Positions 1 through 12,048 of a stretch of 64,000 nucleotides of DNA are shown piece after piece. Source of the stretch: Bradyrhizobium sp. CCGUVB1N3 (GTDB taxonomy: Bacteria > Pseudomonadota > Alphaproteobacteria > Rhizobiales > Xanthobacteraceae). The stretch spans positions 5,025,501-5,089,500 of the forward strand of contig NZ_JANADR010000001.1 in the NCBI RefSeq assembly GCF_024199925.1, given 5' to 3'. The notes beneath the pieces were generated by a model. The model was not told the DNA's origin. It was given only the letters and a program-made list of their open reading frames with translations, and ran no database searches. Numbering within the stretch: the first letter of the stretch is position 1; each line of letters starts with the position of its first letter. A program made the translations under genes and the position numbers.

Positions 1-3333
<3,333 letters not shown>

Positions 3334-3541
3334 TCGCTAGCGGGGGCTAGGCCCTCGCTAAGTGATTGGCAATGAAGCCACAATGGCCGGAGGAACTGTC
3401 CGGCCATTGTGGTTGTTCTGTTCCGGCGCCAGCCCCACATAACGTTCCGGTGGCCGCGTGTTCAGCCCCGGAAATATCGACGAATCAAGGTTGCCGCGCC
3501 CTCTGTTTTGTGGGGCGTGCAGCCGAAGGACGAGAGAAGAG

Positions 3542-4015
3542 ATGGAAAAGGTTCCGATGACTTCGGCCGGATTTACCGCGCTCGGGGAAGAATTGAAGCA
3601 TCGCCAGTCGGTGGACCGTCCGCGGATCATCGAGCATATCGCCGAGGCGCGCTCGCACGGAGACCTGTCGGAGAACGCGGAATATCACGCCGCGAAGGAA
3701 GAACAGTCCCACAATGAAGGCCGCATCGCCGAGCTCGAGGACAAGCTCGCGCGCGCCGACATCATCGACATCTCCAAGCTCTCCGGCGACACCATCAAAT
3801 TCGGCGCCACCGTGACGCTGGTCGACGAGGACACCGAGAAGAAGACGGTGTGGCAGATCGTCGGCGAGGTCGAGGCCGACGCCAAGAAGGGCCGCATCTC
3901 CATCACCTCACCGCTCGCGCGCGCGCTGATCGGCAAGAAAAAAGGGTCGACCGTCGAGGTCAATGCACCCGGCGGCGCCAAGGCGTACGAGATCACCAAG
4001 GTCGAGTGGCGGTAA
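3542..4015 (+). CDS. greA: Transcription elongation factor GreA
   Basis: Rescues backtracked RNA polymerase by stimulating cleavage of the transcript 3' end. The protein is 157 residues, the usual GreA length. An N-terminal antiparallel coiled coil carries the acidic tip region ([20 protein letters not shown]), and a C-terminal FKBP-like domain ends in [20 protein letters not shown]. The frame is open back to 3458, but the ATG at 3542 is chosen because it gives the family N-terminus ([11 protein letters not shown]) and follows a purine-rich GAGAAGAG. A strong intrinsic terminator sits just downstream. Confidence 0.97.
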   Translation: MEKVPMTSAGFTALGEELKHRQSVDRPRIIEHIAEARSHGDLSENAEYHAAKEEQSHNEGRIAELEDKLARADIIDISKLSGDTIKFGATVTLVDEDTEKKTVWQIVGEVEADAKKGRISITSPLARALIGKKKGSTVEVNAPGGAKAYEITKVEWR

Positions 4016-4041
4016 TCCGTGCCGCGGTACCGAATGGAAAA

Positions 4042-4066
4042 GCCGCGCGGCAAGCGCGGCTTTTTT
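4042..4066 (+). terminator. Rho-independent terminator of greA
   Basis: A 7-bp GC stem GCCGCGC/GCGCGGC with loop GGCAA is followed directly by six T. It starts 26 bases after the greA stop codon. Confidence 0.9.
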
Positions 4067-4158
4067 GTCTCTGGGTCGTTGCGCGATTGTGAACGGCCGC
4101 AATTGTGAACGACGACGTCCTCCGTCATGCTCTCTTGGCTGCATCAAGGGAGGACACG

Positions 4159-4557
4159 ATGGACGTCGATCGTATCGCCGCGCAGAGCCAGCCCTATCTG
4201 CTCAGCCTGTTCCGCTTCATCACCGGACTTCTGCTGTTCCAGTTCGGCGTGGCAAAACTGTTCAAGTTTCCGCCGGTCGAGATGTTCGCCGATGTTACGC
4301 CGCTGTCGCTCTGGGGCATCGCCGGCATGATCGAGCTGGTGTTCGGCGGCCTGCTGATGCTGGGCCTGTTCACGCGCCTCGTCGCCTTCGTCCTGTCGGG
4401 CGAGATGGCGTTCGCCTATTTCATCGAGCATCTGCCGCATAGCTTCTTTCCCCTCGTAAACGAGGGGACGCTGGCGATCCTGTTCTGCTTTGCCTGCCTT
4501 TATCTTGCAGCCACCGGCGGCGGTCCGATCAGCGTGGACGCGATGCGGCGCGGATGA
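4159..4557 (+). CDS. DoxX family membrane protein
   Basis: A 132-residue integral membrane protein of the DoxX family with about four hydrophobic segments (LLSLFRFITGLLLFQFGVAK; SLWGIAGMIELVFGGLLMLG; LVAFVLSGEMAFAYFIE; LAILFCFACLYLAATGGG). Many family members are linked to redox or quinone processes, but the role of this one is unknown. The frame is open from 4105. The ATG at 4159 is preferred because AAGGGAGGA lies just upstream and the upstream residues are not conserved in character. Confidence 0.88.
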   Translation: MDVDRIAAQSQPYLLSLFRFITGLLLFQFGVAKLFKFPPVEMFADVTPLSLWGIAGMIELVFGGLLMLGLFTRLVAFVLSGEMAFAYFIEHLPHSFFPLVNEGTLAILFCFACLYLAATGGGPISVDAMRRG

Positions 4558-4565
4558 GACTTGCG

Positions 4566-5045
4566 TCAGCGCCGTCCCTTCACCTCGAGCGGCACGGCGG
4601 CTTCGTATTTCGAATTGTGCAGCACCAATGACGTACGCACGTTGCGCACATGGGGCGCCGCGGTCAGGTGGGTGACGAAATCCTGGAACGTCGCCATGTC
4701 AGGCGCGACGCATTTCAGGATGAAGTCGACCTCACCCGACAGCATCCAGCATTCGCGTACCAGCGGTTCGGCACGCACGAACTCCTCGAAGGCGCGCAAA
4801 TCCGCCTCCGCCTGGCTCGACAGATGAACGGCAGCGAACACCGTGACGTCGAAGCCGAGCTTTCGCGAATCGAGCAGCCCGCGATAACCGTGGATGTAAC
4901 CCTCCTCCTCCAGCGCCCGGACACGACGCAGGCAGGGCGGCGGCGAAATGCCGACACGCTTGGCCAGCTCGACATTGGTGATTCGGCCGTCAGCCTGGAT
5001 TTCGGCGAGAATTTTGAGGTCGATCTCGTCTAGGTTCCGCGACAC
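4566..5045 (-). CDS. Lrp/AsnC family transcriptional regulator
   Basis: A 159-residue regulator with an N-terminal HTH (LDEIDLKILAEIQADGRITN, then VELAKRVGISPPPCLRRVRAL) and a C-terminal RAM/AsnC ligand-binding domain (VDFILKCVAPDMATFQDFV). Such proteins sense amino acids and bind DNA as dimers or octamers. The frame is open to 5126, but the GTG at 5045 is preferred: AGGAG lies 8 bases upstream and the protein then begins right before the HTH, giving the usual family length. It is divergent from trxB, and its 3' end faces the DoxX gene. Confidence 0.9.
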   Translation of the reverse strand: MSRNLDEIDLKILAEIQADGRITNVELAKRVGISPPPCLRRVRALEEEGYIHGYRGLLDSRKLGFDVTVFAAVHLSSQAEADLRAFEEFVRAEPLVRECWMLSGEVDFILKCVAPDMATFQDFVTHLTAAPHVRNVRTSLVLHNSKYEAAVPLEVKGRR

Positions 5046-5315
5046 GTGATTGGAACTCCTGGCCTTATCTGCGGTATCGGGTGGGTTCGTCGCAATCCTC
5101 ATAACCAGTCCCGCCAAGATGCGCAATTTTATTGCGCGTGCAGCGCAACGATCTTTTGTTCCCGGGGGGAAAAATCCGCCGACATGGGCTGCAATTCTTG
5201 CATAGCTCGCCAGAAGGCTTAGATTAGCACTGACATTTCAGCGCCTCCGCGGCGCCTTCCCAGGCACTATCCGCGCCCGCGCTGCAACTCCCCCAAGAGA
5301 GAGGCACCGGTCCAC

Positions 5316-6281
<966 letters not shown>

Positions 6282-6316
6282 CGACCATGCCTCGAACACG
6301 CGACGGATTTACCGAT

Positions 6317-7210
6317 ATGGACTGGGACAAGCTGAAAGTATTTCACGCGGCGGCGGAAGCGGGCAGCTTCACGCATGCGGGCGAGCAGCTCGGCCTGTCG
6401 CAGTCGGCTGTGTCACGCCAGGTCTCGGCGCTGGAGCAGGAGCTCTCGGTCTCGCTCTTCCACCGCCATGCCCGCGGCCTGATCCTCACCGAGCAGGGCG
6501 ACCTGTTGTTCCGCACCGCGCATGACGTGTTCATGCAGCTGCAGGCAGCGCGCGCCAAATTGACCGACAGCCGCGAGCGGCCGAGCGGCGACCTCAAGAT
6601 CACCACCACGCCCGGCGTCGGCATCAACTGGCTGATCCCGCGGCTTGGCGAGTTCACAGCACTCTACCCGGAGATCCGCATTTCGCTGATCGTGACCGAC
6701 GAGGAGCTCGACCTGTCGATGCGCGAAGCGGATGTTGCGATCCGCACCCGCAAGCCGACGCAGCCGGATCTCATCCAGCGCAAGCTTTTCGCGATGGGCT
6801 TCCATGCCTATTGCTCGCCGGAATACATCAAGCGTTTCGGTACGCCGCGCACGCTCGAGGAGCTCGATGCTCACCGCATCATCACGCTCGCAGATGGCAA
6901 CTTCGCCCCGCATTTGCAGAACCGCAACTGGCTGGTCGAAGCTGCGCGCAACGGCTCGGGTCCGCGCGAGGCTTACTTCAAGGTCAACAACATCCTTGGC
7001 CTCGTGCGCGCCTGTCAGCAGGGCCTCGGGATTGCGGCGCTGCCGGATTACCTCGTCGAGGAACAGAGCCGCCTCGTGCAGCTGTTCGGCGAATCGGACT
7101 CGATTCAACTCGATACCTATTTCGTCTATCCTGAGGAGTTGAAGACGGTCGCGCGCGTGCAGGTGTTCCGCGACTTCGTGGTGAGCAAGGCGCAGCGCTG
7201 GCCGTCCTGA
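6317..7210 (+). CDS. LysR family transcriptional regulator
   Basis: A 297-residue LysR regulator with an N-terminal winged HTH (FHAAAEAGSFTHAGEQLGLS, then QSAVSRQVSALEQEL) and a C-terminal periplasmic-binding-like effector domain (GDLKITTTPGVGINWLIPRL onward). The frame opens at 6287, but the ATG at 6317 places the HTH at the family's usual distance from the N-terminus; the start is not certain. It lies directly after trxB and may be co-transcribed with it. The effector is not recognisable. Confidence 0.9.
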   Translation: MDWDKLKVFHAAAEAGSFTHAGEQLGLSQSAVSRQVSALEQELSVSLFHRHARGLILTEQGDLLFRTAHDVFMQLQAARAKLTDSRERPSGDLKITTTPGVGINWLIPRLGEFTALYPEIRISLIVTDEELDLSMREADVAIRTRKPTQPDLIQRKLFAMGFHAYCSPEYIKRFGTPRTLEELDAHRIITLADGNFAPHLQNRNWLVEAARNGSGPREAYFKVNNILGLVRACQQGLGIAALPDYLVEEQSRLVQLFGESDSIQLDTYFVYPEELKTVARVQVFRDFVVSKAQRWPS

Positions 7211-7276
7211 TTTCCGCATGACTGACATGCGACCTCGGCTGTTGCTGCAACGCTCTCGCCAAGCTCATAATGCGTA

Positions 7277-7413
7277 CGCACTGAGCCTTCGCGTTGCGCA
7301 TTTGTCCCCCTCCTCCAGTGGCGCGGGAGTTCAGTAATCCCTCTTGGAAGGTGATTGTGTCGGCCTCACGTGGCCAATACCTAAGCCGGGCTCTTTCGGG
7401 CCCGGCTTTTTTT
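7277..7413 (+). ncRNA. Candidate small RNA with anti-Shine-Dalgarno CU-rich motif
   Basis: A promoter-like TTGCTG-N17-TCATAA (7242-7270) is followed by an unpaired CU-rich tract CCCCCTCCTCC (near 7306-7316) and an intrinsic terminator ending at 7413. No convincing reading frame fills the stretch. CU-rich anti-SD loops plus a terminator are typical of several alphaproteobacterial sRNAs. The family is not identified, and the 5' end is a guess from the promoter-like boxes. Confidence 0.35.
7385..7413 (+). terminator. Rho-independent terminator
   Basis: A perfect stem GCCGGGC/GCCCGGC with loop TCTTTCGG is followed by seven T. It lies 175 bp after the LysR stop, so it probably ends either the LysR transcript or a separate small RNA. 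Confidence 0.85.
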
Positions 7414-7444
7414 CTGCCAATTCGGCCTTCGCTTTCCGCGTGTA

Positions 7445-7473
7445 TTGACAGTTCCACATATCCCCCGCATCAT
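7445..7473 (+). promoter_or_regulatory. Candidate sigma-70-type promoter for structured RNA
   Basis: A consensus -35 TTGACA (7445-7450), a 17-base spacer and CATCAT (7468-7473) as a weak -10. It lies immediately before the structured segment described next. Confidence 0.4.
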
Positions 7474-7477
7474 TTGC

Positions 7478-7626
7478 ACACGATGATCACGAATTCGTGC
7501 GCAATCCTCTCGAAGGCGATCGCCTCGAAAAAAGGCCCCCATCCGGGGCCAAGGGATATTTGCGCGCGCTAGACCTTCGTCATCGTCGCGATCCCGAAAA
7601 CCCCGCCGTCTGGACGGGGTTTTTTC
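7478..7626 (+). ncRNA. Candidate multi-hairpin structured RNA upstream of dapA-like gene
   Basis: Several complementary segments nest. An outer stem pairs ACGATGA (7480-7486) with TCATCGT (7580-7586). Inside it are a CACG-AATT-CGTG hairpin (7488-7499) and a stem GCGCAA/TTGCGC (7499-7504/7560-7565). That stem encloses a 12-bp palindrome AGGCGATCGCCT (7514-7525) and a GGCCCC/GGGGCC hairpin (7534-7550). A terminator ends at 7625, 45 bases before the next start codon. It could be a free-standing sRNA or a leader/attenuator of the dapA-like gene. It matches no riboswitch class I know. Confidence 0.4.
7601..7625 (+). terminator. Rho-independent terminator before dapA-like gene
   Basis: A CCCCG...CGGGG hairpin is followed by six T. 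It ends 44 bases upstream of the ATG at 7670, so it terminates the upstream RNA or could attenuate the downstream gene. Confidence 0.75.
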
Positions 7627-7669
7627 ATGTGCCCTCCGTCTCAGACCTCAACTGAAAAGGAGATGGAAC

Positions 7670-8650
7670 ATGACCGACCTGAGACAACAATTGCAGGGCC
7701 TCTGGCTGCCTCTGGTGACACCGTTTCGCGACGGCCGTCTCGATGAGCGCTCGCTGCGGCAGCTCACGCGGCACTACGCCGCGCAGGAGGTGCGCGCGGT
7801 GGACGGCTTCATCCTGGGCGCGACCTCCGGCGAAGGCATGACGCTGAAGGGCGCCGAGCTCGAGCGCCTCGTCGCAATCGTGCGCGAGGAACTGGCCGCA
7901 CACCGCCGTAGCATTCCGATCGTTCTTGGCCTCTCCGGTGCGGACACCGCGCGGCTGAAGGAAAGCCTGGATGAGACCGCGGACTGGCCGATCGACGGCT
8001 ATCTGATCGCGAGCCCGTACTATCTGCGGCCATCGCAGCGCGGCCTCTTGGCGCATTTCGAGGCGCTCGCCGATCACGCCGCCTGGCCGATCGTGCTCTA
8101 CAACATTCCGTATCGCACCTCGGTCAATCTCACGAACCAGACGCTGCTCCGCCTCGCCGAGCATCCCAACATCGTCGGCCTGAAGGATTGCGGCGCGAAC
8201 CGCGAGCAATCGATCGCGCTGCTCCGCGACAAGCCGGATCACTTTCGTGTGCTGACGGGCGAAGATGCGCAGACCCATGAGGCGCTGAGTGACGGCGCCG
8301 ACGGCGCCATCCTGCTCTCCGCCCACATCGAGACCGCGACCTTTGCTGCGATCCAAGCCGAGCTGAAGCGCGGCAATGCCGATGCGGCGCTCGCGCGCTG
8401 GCGGGAGGTGGCCGAGCTGACGCGGCTGTTGTTCACTGAACCGAGCCCGGCGCCGGCCAAGTACTGGCTGTGGCGAACAGGCCTCATCGACAGTCCCGAG
8501 GTGCGCCTGCCGATGGTCGAGGTCGGAAGCGAGCTTGCCGCTGCACTCGACAGAGAGATCGCGCGGAGGTTGGAAAAATCGGCCGATGGAGAAGCGCCGG
8601 TGGCTCCACGCCCTGACCGCCGCATGGCAGCGCCTTTCATGCAGACCTGA
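7670..8650 (+). CDS. Dihydrodipicolinate synthase family aldolase/lyase
   Basis: A cytosolic (beta/alpha)8-barrel of the DapA/NAL class I lyase family that forms a Schiff base with a 2-oxo acid such as pyruvate. Features: GATSGEGMTL near residue 46 (oxo-acid carboxylate binding), the tyrosine of YNIPYRT near 143, and the Schiff-base lysine in GLKDCG near 170. The length of 326 residues exceeds the usual ~295 because of an Arg/Pro-rich tail. A lysine-pathway DapA role is possible, but DapA paralogs are common in rhizobia, so the exact substrate is open. AAAAGGAGATGG precedes the ATG. Confidence 0.85.
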   Translation: MTDLRQQLQGLWLPLVTPFRDGRLDERSLRQLTRHYAAQEVRAVDGFILGATSGEGMTLKGAELERLVAIVREELAAHRRSIPIVLGLSGADTARLKESLDETADWPIDGYLIASPYYLRPSQRGLLAHFEALADHAAWPIVLYNIPYRTSVNLTNQTLLRLAEHPNIVGLKDCGANREQSIALLRDKPDHFRVLTGEDAQTHEALSDGADGAILLSAHIETATFAAIQAELKRGNADAALARWREVAELTRLLFTEPSPAPAKYWLWRTGLIDSPEVRLPMVEVGSELAAALDREIARRLEKSADGEAPVAPRPDRRMAAPFMQT

Positions 8651-8780
8651 GCATGGACGAATAGAGACATTTCCGATGTCCGATTGGCTGCGGCGCGATA
8701 TCGGCCTGACCGAAGACGTCATGACATCGGCATTGGAGCGGATCGACGACATCAGGCAGAGGCACTACGGATGGCTCTAG
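8586..8780 (+). CDS. Small DUF1127-like protein
   Basis: A 64-residue basic protein. The pattern WQRLSC...MSDWLRRDIGLTED resembles the DUF1127 signature (ending in L-x-DIGLTR), a family of small Arg-rich proteins, some of which are linked to phosphate or RNA metabolism. The ATG at 8586 overlaps the 3' end of the dapA-like gene by 65 bp; a shorter form starting at ATG 8676 is also possible. The start is uncertain. Confidence 0.5.
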   Translation: MEKRRWLHALTAAWQRLSCRPEHGRIETFPMSDWLRRDIGLTEDVMTSALERIDDIRQRHYGWL

Positions 8781-8842
8781 TGGATGCGAGCCAAGATGCA
8801 GTTGACTGCGCAACCTTCACCTCTCCCCGCGCACACTGCTGT

Positions 8843-8870
8843 CCCTTCTCCCCTCGCAAGGGGAGAGGGG
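8843..8870. repeat. GC-rich intergenic hairpin repeat
   Basis: A 12-bp stem of type CCCTTCTCCCCT/AGGGGAGAGGGG with loop CGCA. It resembles the hairpins near 10796 and 14328 and is a typical dispersed palindromic element. No T-tract follows, so it is not called a terminator. Confidence 0.6.
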
Positions 8871-8994
8871 AAGAAGCGTGTCCATGGTTAACCCCGCGTG
8901 AGCGGCCTTCGCAGGCGCCGCATGGCGCATCCACGGCTCGTTTACGCATCGCGCCCTATCGTTTCTCCCAAGGACCAATCCATAGGGGGAAACC

Positions 8995-9144
8995 ATGGGA
9001 CATCGTACCCGGCCGACGGCCGCGGAAGACTTCGCGCCCGCCGATCTCATGCAAGGACTTCTGGTGATCTCGTCGTTCGGCTTCTGGGCCGTGATGCTCG
9101 GCCTGATGCCGGTGCTGCTGTTTCGCGTCTGGCTCGCCGGCTGA
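8995..9144 (+). CDS. Small single-pass membrane protein (49 aa)
   Basis: Begins MGHRTRPTAAEDFAPADLMQ, then one transmembrane segment (LLVISSFGFWAVMLGLMPVL) and a short RVWLAG tail. The ATG follows AGGGGGAAACC, a strong ribosome binding site. It is followed 123 bp later by another ~49-residue single-pass protein on the same strand. Function unknown. Confidence 0.6.
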   Translation: MGHRTRPTAAEDFAPADLMQGLLVISSFGFWAVMLGLMPVLLFRVWLAG

Positions 9145-9266
9145 CGCGAGGATAGTTAATCGGCGGTAGCGTCCGTGTTCGAATTGTACGGGAACCAGCG
9201 AGGCGGATGTTAAAACGTTTCTAGTATCACTTGACCCCACAAGCGAAGAACTCGCGGGGGCGTTTA

Positions 9267-9416
9267 GTGAATACTCAAAATGATATGGCGCCTGGTTATC
9301 AGGCCGCCGCGCAGCAGGGCTTTACCACCGAGGACATCCTCTGGGCCGCCGGCATCTGGTCGGTGATCCTCACGCTGTCGCCGGTGATCGTGTTCTACAT
9401 GCTGATGGTGGCGTAA
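9267..9416 (+). CDS. Small single-pass membrane protein (49 aa)
   Basis: Starts at GTG with a GGGGG tract 5-9 bases upstream. The soluble N-terminus (VNTQNDMAPGYQAAAQQG) is followed by a hydrophobic C-terminal helix (WAAGIWSVILTLSPVIVFYM). The frame is open back to 9231. Function unknown. Its size and topology parallel the preceding small gene. Confidence 0.55.
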   Translation: MNTQNDMAPGYQAAAQQGFTTEDILWAAGIWSVILTLSPVIVFYMLMVA

Positions 9417-9440
9417 CTCTCCTGTGCCAAGCACTCTCCC

Positions 9441-9543
9441 CTCATCCTGAGGAGCCGCGGAGCGGCGTCTCGAAGGATGGGCCACGGGCGATATCCGGGC
9501 CTTCATGGTTCGAGACGCGCGTTCCGCGCTCCTCACCATGAGG
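9441..9543. repeat. Imperfect intergenic inverted repeat
   Basis: CTCATCCTGAGGAGC at 9441-9455 is partly complementary to GCTCCTCACCATGAG at 9528-9542, with further pairing such as CGTCTCGAA/TTCGAGACG between them. It looks like a long-hairpin dispersed element of the kind common in Bradyrhizobium/Rhodopseudomonas intergenic DNA. Confidence 0.6.
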
Positions 9544-9566
9544 GTCTTGCCGGCTCCTGAAACGCA

Positions 9567-9593
9567 AAACGCGCGGGCCAACCGCGCGTTTTT
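9567..9593. terminator. Bidirectional terminator between small ORF and parA
   Basis: A perfect 10-bp stem AAACGCGCGG/CCGCGCGTTT flanked by A's on the left and T's on the right, so it can work on both strands. It lies 28 bases past the parA stop on the minus strand. Confidence 0.8.
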
Positions 9594-9621
9594 CGTACCC
9601 AGAAAATGAATAATAAAAAAA

Positions 9622-10299
9622 CTACGCGGCCTGCTTGTGCATTGCGCCGGATGCCGACGCCGTGCCACGGATCGCCTTGACCGAACGCTCGATCGCGGCC
9701 CACAGCCTTGCGATCTCCTGCGCGGCGCGGCTCTCCGCCTGATATTCCCGTGCACCCTCGCCGTGGCTCAGCGCCATCAAGAGATCCGAGCGGTTGGTGA
9801 TCTGGCCGCCCCAGACCGGCGCGCGGAACTTGGCGAGCGCCTCGCGGGCGATGGTGACGATCGGGCTTTCGGCTTCGTCGCGGCGGGCGGGTGCGCCGTT
9901 GAGCACGACCGCGTAGGGCTTGCGCGCGGCGCGGCACATCTGGATGGTTTCCTGCACCGCGTTGACGTCGAACACGCCAGGCCGCGCCGGAATGACCACC
10001 ATGGTTGCGTTCTTGATCGCGTCGTCGACCACGGCCGACAGATTCGGCGGCGTGTCGATCAACACCCATTCATAGCCGTCGCGCTTGGCAGCGGAGACGA
10101 TGCCGCTGACCGAGTTCACGGCGGCCTTGATCTGCGGTTCGTTGGTGCCACGCAGCTTGTGCCACAGCGTGAGCGAGCCCTGCGGATCCGCATCGACGAG
10201 CAGAACAGGCTTTGTCGCCTTGATCTGCGCGGCAAGATGAGCAGCAAGGGTACTCTTGCCCGAGCCGCCTTTACGCGATGCAAAAACAATAACGTTCAT
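9622..10299 (-). CDS. Orphan ParA/MinD-family ATPase
   Basis: A 225-residue deviant-Walker ATPase. Features: Walker A KGGSGKST near residue 10 (with the signature lysine), the DADPQGS switch near 41, and Walker B-like VLIDTPPN near 77. Such proteins position DNA or protein cargo on the nucleoid. No parB or MinC/E neighbour is present, so it is an orphan. The ATG at 10299 is chosen because GGAGGCCAAGGGT precedes it and the P-loop then starts near the N-terminus; the open frame further upstream (to 10632) has no such support. An 18-bp perfect palindrome lies 38 bases upstream. Confidence 0.9.
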   Translation of the reverse strand: MNVIVFASRKGGSGKSTLAAHLAAQIKATKPVLLVDADPQGSLTLWHKLRGTNEPQIKAAVNSVSGIVSAAKRDGYEWVLIDTPPNLSAVVDDAIKNATMVVIPARPGVFDVNAVQETIQMCRAARKPYAVVLNGAPARRDEAESPIVTIAREALAKFRAPVWGGQITNRSDLLMALSHGEGAREYQAESRAAQEIARLWAAIERSVKAIRGTASASGAMHKQAA

Positions 10300-10336
10300 A
10301 CCCTTGGCCTCCAGATTGACCCCAGGTACCGAAAAT

Positions 10337-10354
10337 GAATCAGCGCGCTGATTC
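10337..10354. promoter_or_regulatory. Perfect 18-bp palindrome, likely operator of parA
   Basis: GAATCAGCGCGCTGATTC is a perfect palindrome 38-55 bases upstream of the parA start, where a repressor or autoregulator could act. The cognate protein is unknown. Confidence 0.5.
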
Positions 10355-10696
10355 GTGAAAGAAAAATTTACCGGGAGTTGCGCCAAGGCCACGAAATAAC
10401 AAGGCGTGTTGGCTTTTGAGTCACACTGCATGCGGCGTCGAGGACATGAACCGCAATGAATAGCGGTTCGCGAGCGCAAATCGTGCGTTTTCTGGGCAAT
10501 CGTTCGGCAAACAGCGAAACGCAACCTGGCCGAGTAAATCGATTCCCGGCTCTTTTCCGTCGGCCGAGGGCGGAATTGCCGCAAGGCTTCGCGGCGGAGC
10601 GTGAACAAAAGGAGTCCTTCAGCTGACGTCACACATCATCACTGAGTCATTTTGATTCAACCCGCCACTTTGGAGGTGCGAGCCGTAGTCTCGGTA

Positions 10697-10720
10697 ACCT
10701 CCCCCGCTTGCGGGGGAGGT
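10697..10720. repeat. GC-rich intergenic hairpin
   Basis: An 11-bp perfect stem ACCTCCCCCGC/GCGGGGGAGGT with a TT centre, part of a cluster of repeat hairpins in the 570-bp non-coding stretch between parA and the IS element. No other gene-like content was seen in that stretch. Confidence 0.65.
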
Positions 10721-10732
10721 CGCTGCGCTCGA

Positions 10733-10825
10733 AGAGCGCGGCGGGTGGGGGTCTTTCCTCTCGGGGGCTCGATTGCGGAGACACCCTCACCCCAACCCTC
10801 TCCCGCAAGCGGGAGAGGGAGCGCA
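10733..10825. repeat. Dispersed repeat, copy 1
   Basis: Contains CGGCGGGTGGGGG, then ACACCCTCACCCC, and ends with the perfect hairpin CCCTCTCCCGC/GCGGGAGAGGG (10796-10819). The same order of blocks recurs at 14265-14357 in the same orientation, so the two copies bracket the IS element and its neighbour gene. Confidence 0.65.
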
Positions 10826-10944
10826 GCCTTTATTGCGATGTCAGCTGGCTTCCGATGAGAGCTCTAACAGGCTGTTGAAGAAGTCTCTGGCGAAGCGTTT
10901 TGGATCGTGATTCCCTAGGATCAGGATTTTGCTGGGGTGGCACG

Positions 10945-12048
10945 ATGCGGGGAAGTGACGAACGGTCTGGCTCGCTGTTCAGTTATGTTGACCTGGAGGC
11001 TCGGGTTCGCGTCGACCACCCGCTGCGGGCGATCAGGGATCTGGCAAATGCGGCGCTGGGCGATCTTTCTGGGGAGTTTGGCAAGCTCTACACGGACTTC
11101 GGTCGGCCCTCGATCGCACCGGAGAAACTGCTTCGGGCGATGCTCCTACAGGCGTTCTATGGGGTTCGCTCGGAAAGGCATCTGATGGAACGGATGGAGT
11201 TCGATCTTCTGTTCCGCTGGTTCGTCGGGCTTGGGGTGGACGATGCGGTTTGGGACCATTCAACCTTCTCGAAGAACCGCGACCGGCTGCTTGAAGGTGA
11301 GATTGCGGCCAAGTTCTTGAACGCGCTTTTGGCGCAGCCGAAGGTGAAGCGTCTTTTGTCGAGCGATCACTTCTCGGTGGACGGCACGCTCATTGAAGCC
11401 TGGGCTTCGATCAAGAGCTTCCGGAGGAAGGATGGCAGCGACAAAGATCAGGACGGTCCGGGACGCAATGCCGAGCGCAGCTTCCACAAGGAGAAGCGAT
11501 CCAACGAGACCCATGAGAGCACGACCGATCCTGAGGCCAGGCTCTATAAAAAGGGCGACGGCCAGCCGGCCAAACTCTGCTATATGGGCCATGCGCTGAT
11601 GGAGAACCGCAATGGTTTGGCGGTTTTAGGTGGAGTGAGCCAAGCTACTGGCACCGCCGAACGAGAGATTGCGCTTGCCATGATCGACAGGCGCGGGTGT
11701 GCGAAGCGGGTCACTCTGGGGGCGGACAAAGCCTACGACGTCACGCAGTTCGTGCATGACCTGAGAGATAGATCGGTTACTCCGCATATCGCGATCAATG
11801 GACATCTGAGTAAGACCGGCAAGCGGCGCAAGACGGCGGTCGACGCGCGTACCACGCGTCACGACGGCTATGACATCAGCCAACGCTGCCGCAAACGCAT
11901 CGAAGAAGTCTTCGGCTGGATCAAGAGTTCCGCTGGCCTGGCCAAGGTCAAGCTGCGAGGCCGCGACCGGGTGGATGCCGTCTTCGTCCTGGCGCTTGCG
12001 GCCTATAATCTGATCCGGCTGCCCAAGCTTCTGGCGGCACCGGCATGA
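10945..12048 (+). CDS. IS5-family DDE transposase
   Basis: A 367-residue transposase. The candidate catalytic triad is D in HFSVDGTLIEAWAS, D in TLGADKAYDV and E in RIEEVFGWIK. The N-terminal region (SYVDLEARVRVDHPLRAIRD, MERMEFDLLFRWFVGL) matches the DUF772-type dimerisation/DNA-binding part. The ATG at 10945 is chosen over the open frame from 10900, which is too close to the terminal repeat. It appears complete. Its stop overlaps the ATG of the passenger gene. Confidence 0.9.
   Translation: MRGSDERSGSLFSYVDLEARVRVDHPLRAIRDLANAALGDLSGEFGKLYTDFGRPSIAPEKLLRAMLLQAFYGVRSERHLMERMEFDLLFRWFVGLGVDDAVWDHSTFSKNRDRLLEGEIAAKFLNALLAQPKVKRLLSSDHFSVDGTLIEAWASIKSFRRKDGSDKDQDGPGRNAERSFHKEKRSNETHESTTDPEARLYKKGDGQPAKLCYMGHALMENRNGLAVLGGVSQATGTAEREIALAMIDRRGCAKRVTLGADKAYDVTQFVHDLRDRSVTPHIAINGHLSKTGKRRKTAVDARTTRHDGYDISQRCRKRIEEVFGWIKSSAGLAKVKLRGRDRVDAVFVLALAAYNLIRLPKLLAAPA

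Noticed and set aside
7625..8752. 375-codon minus-strand frame opposite the dapA-like gene
   Set aside because: Antisense shadow; the plus strand has the full aldolase motif set.
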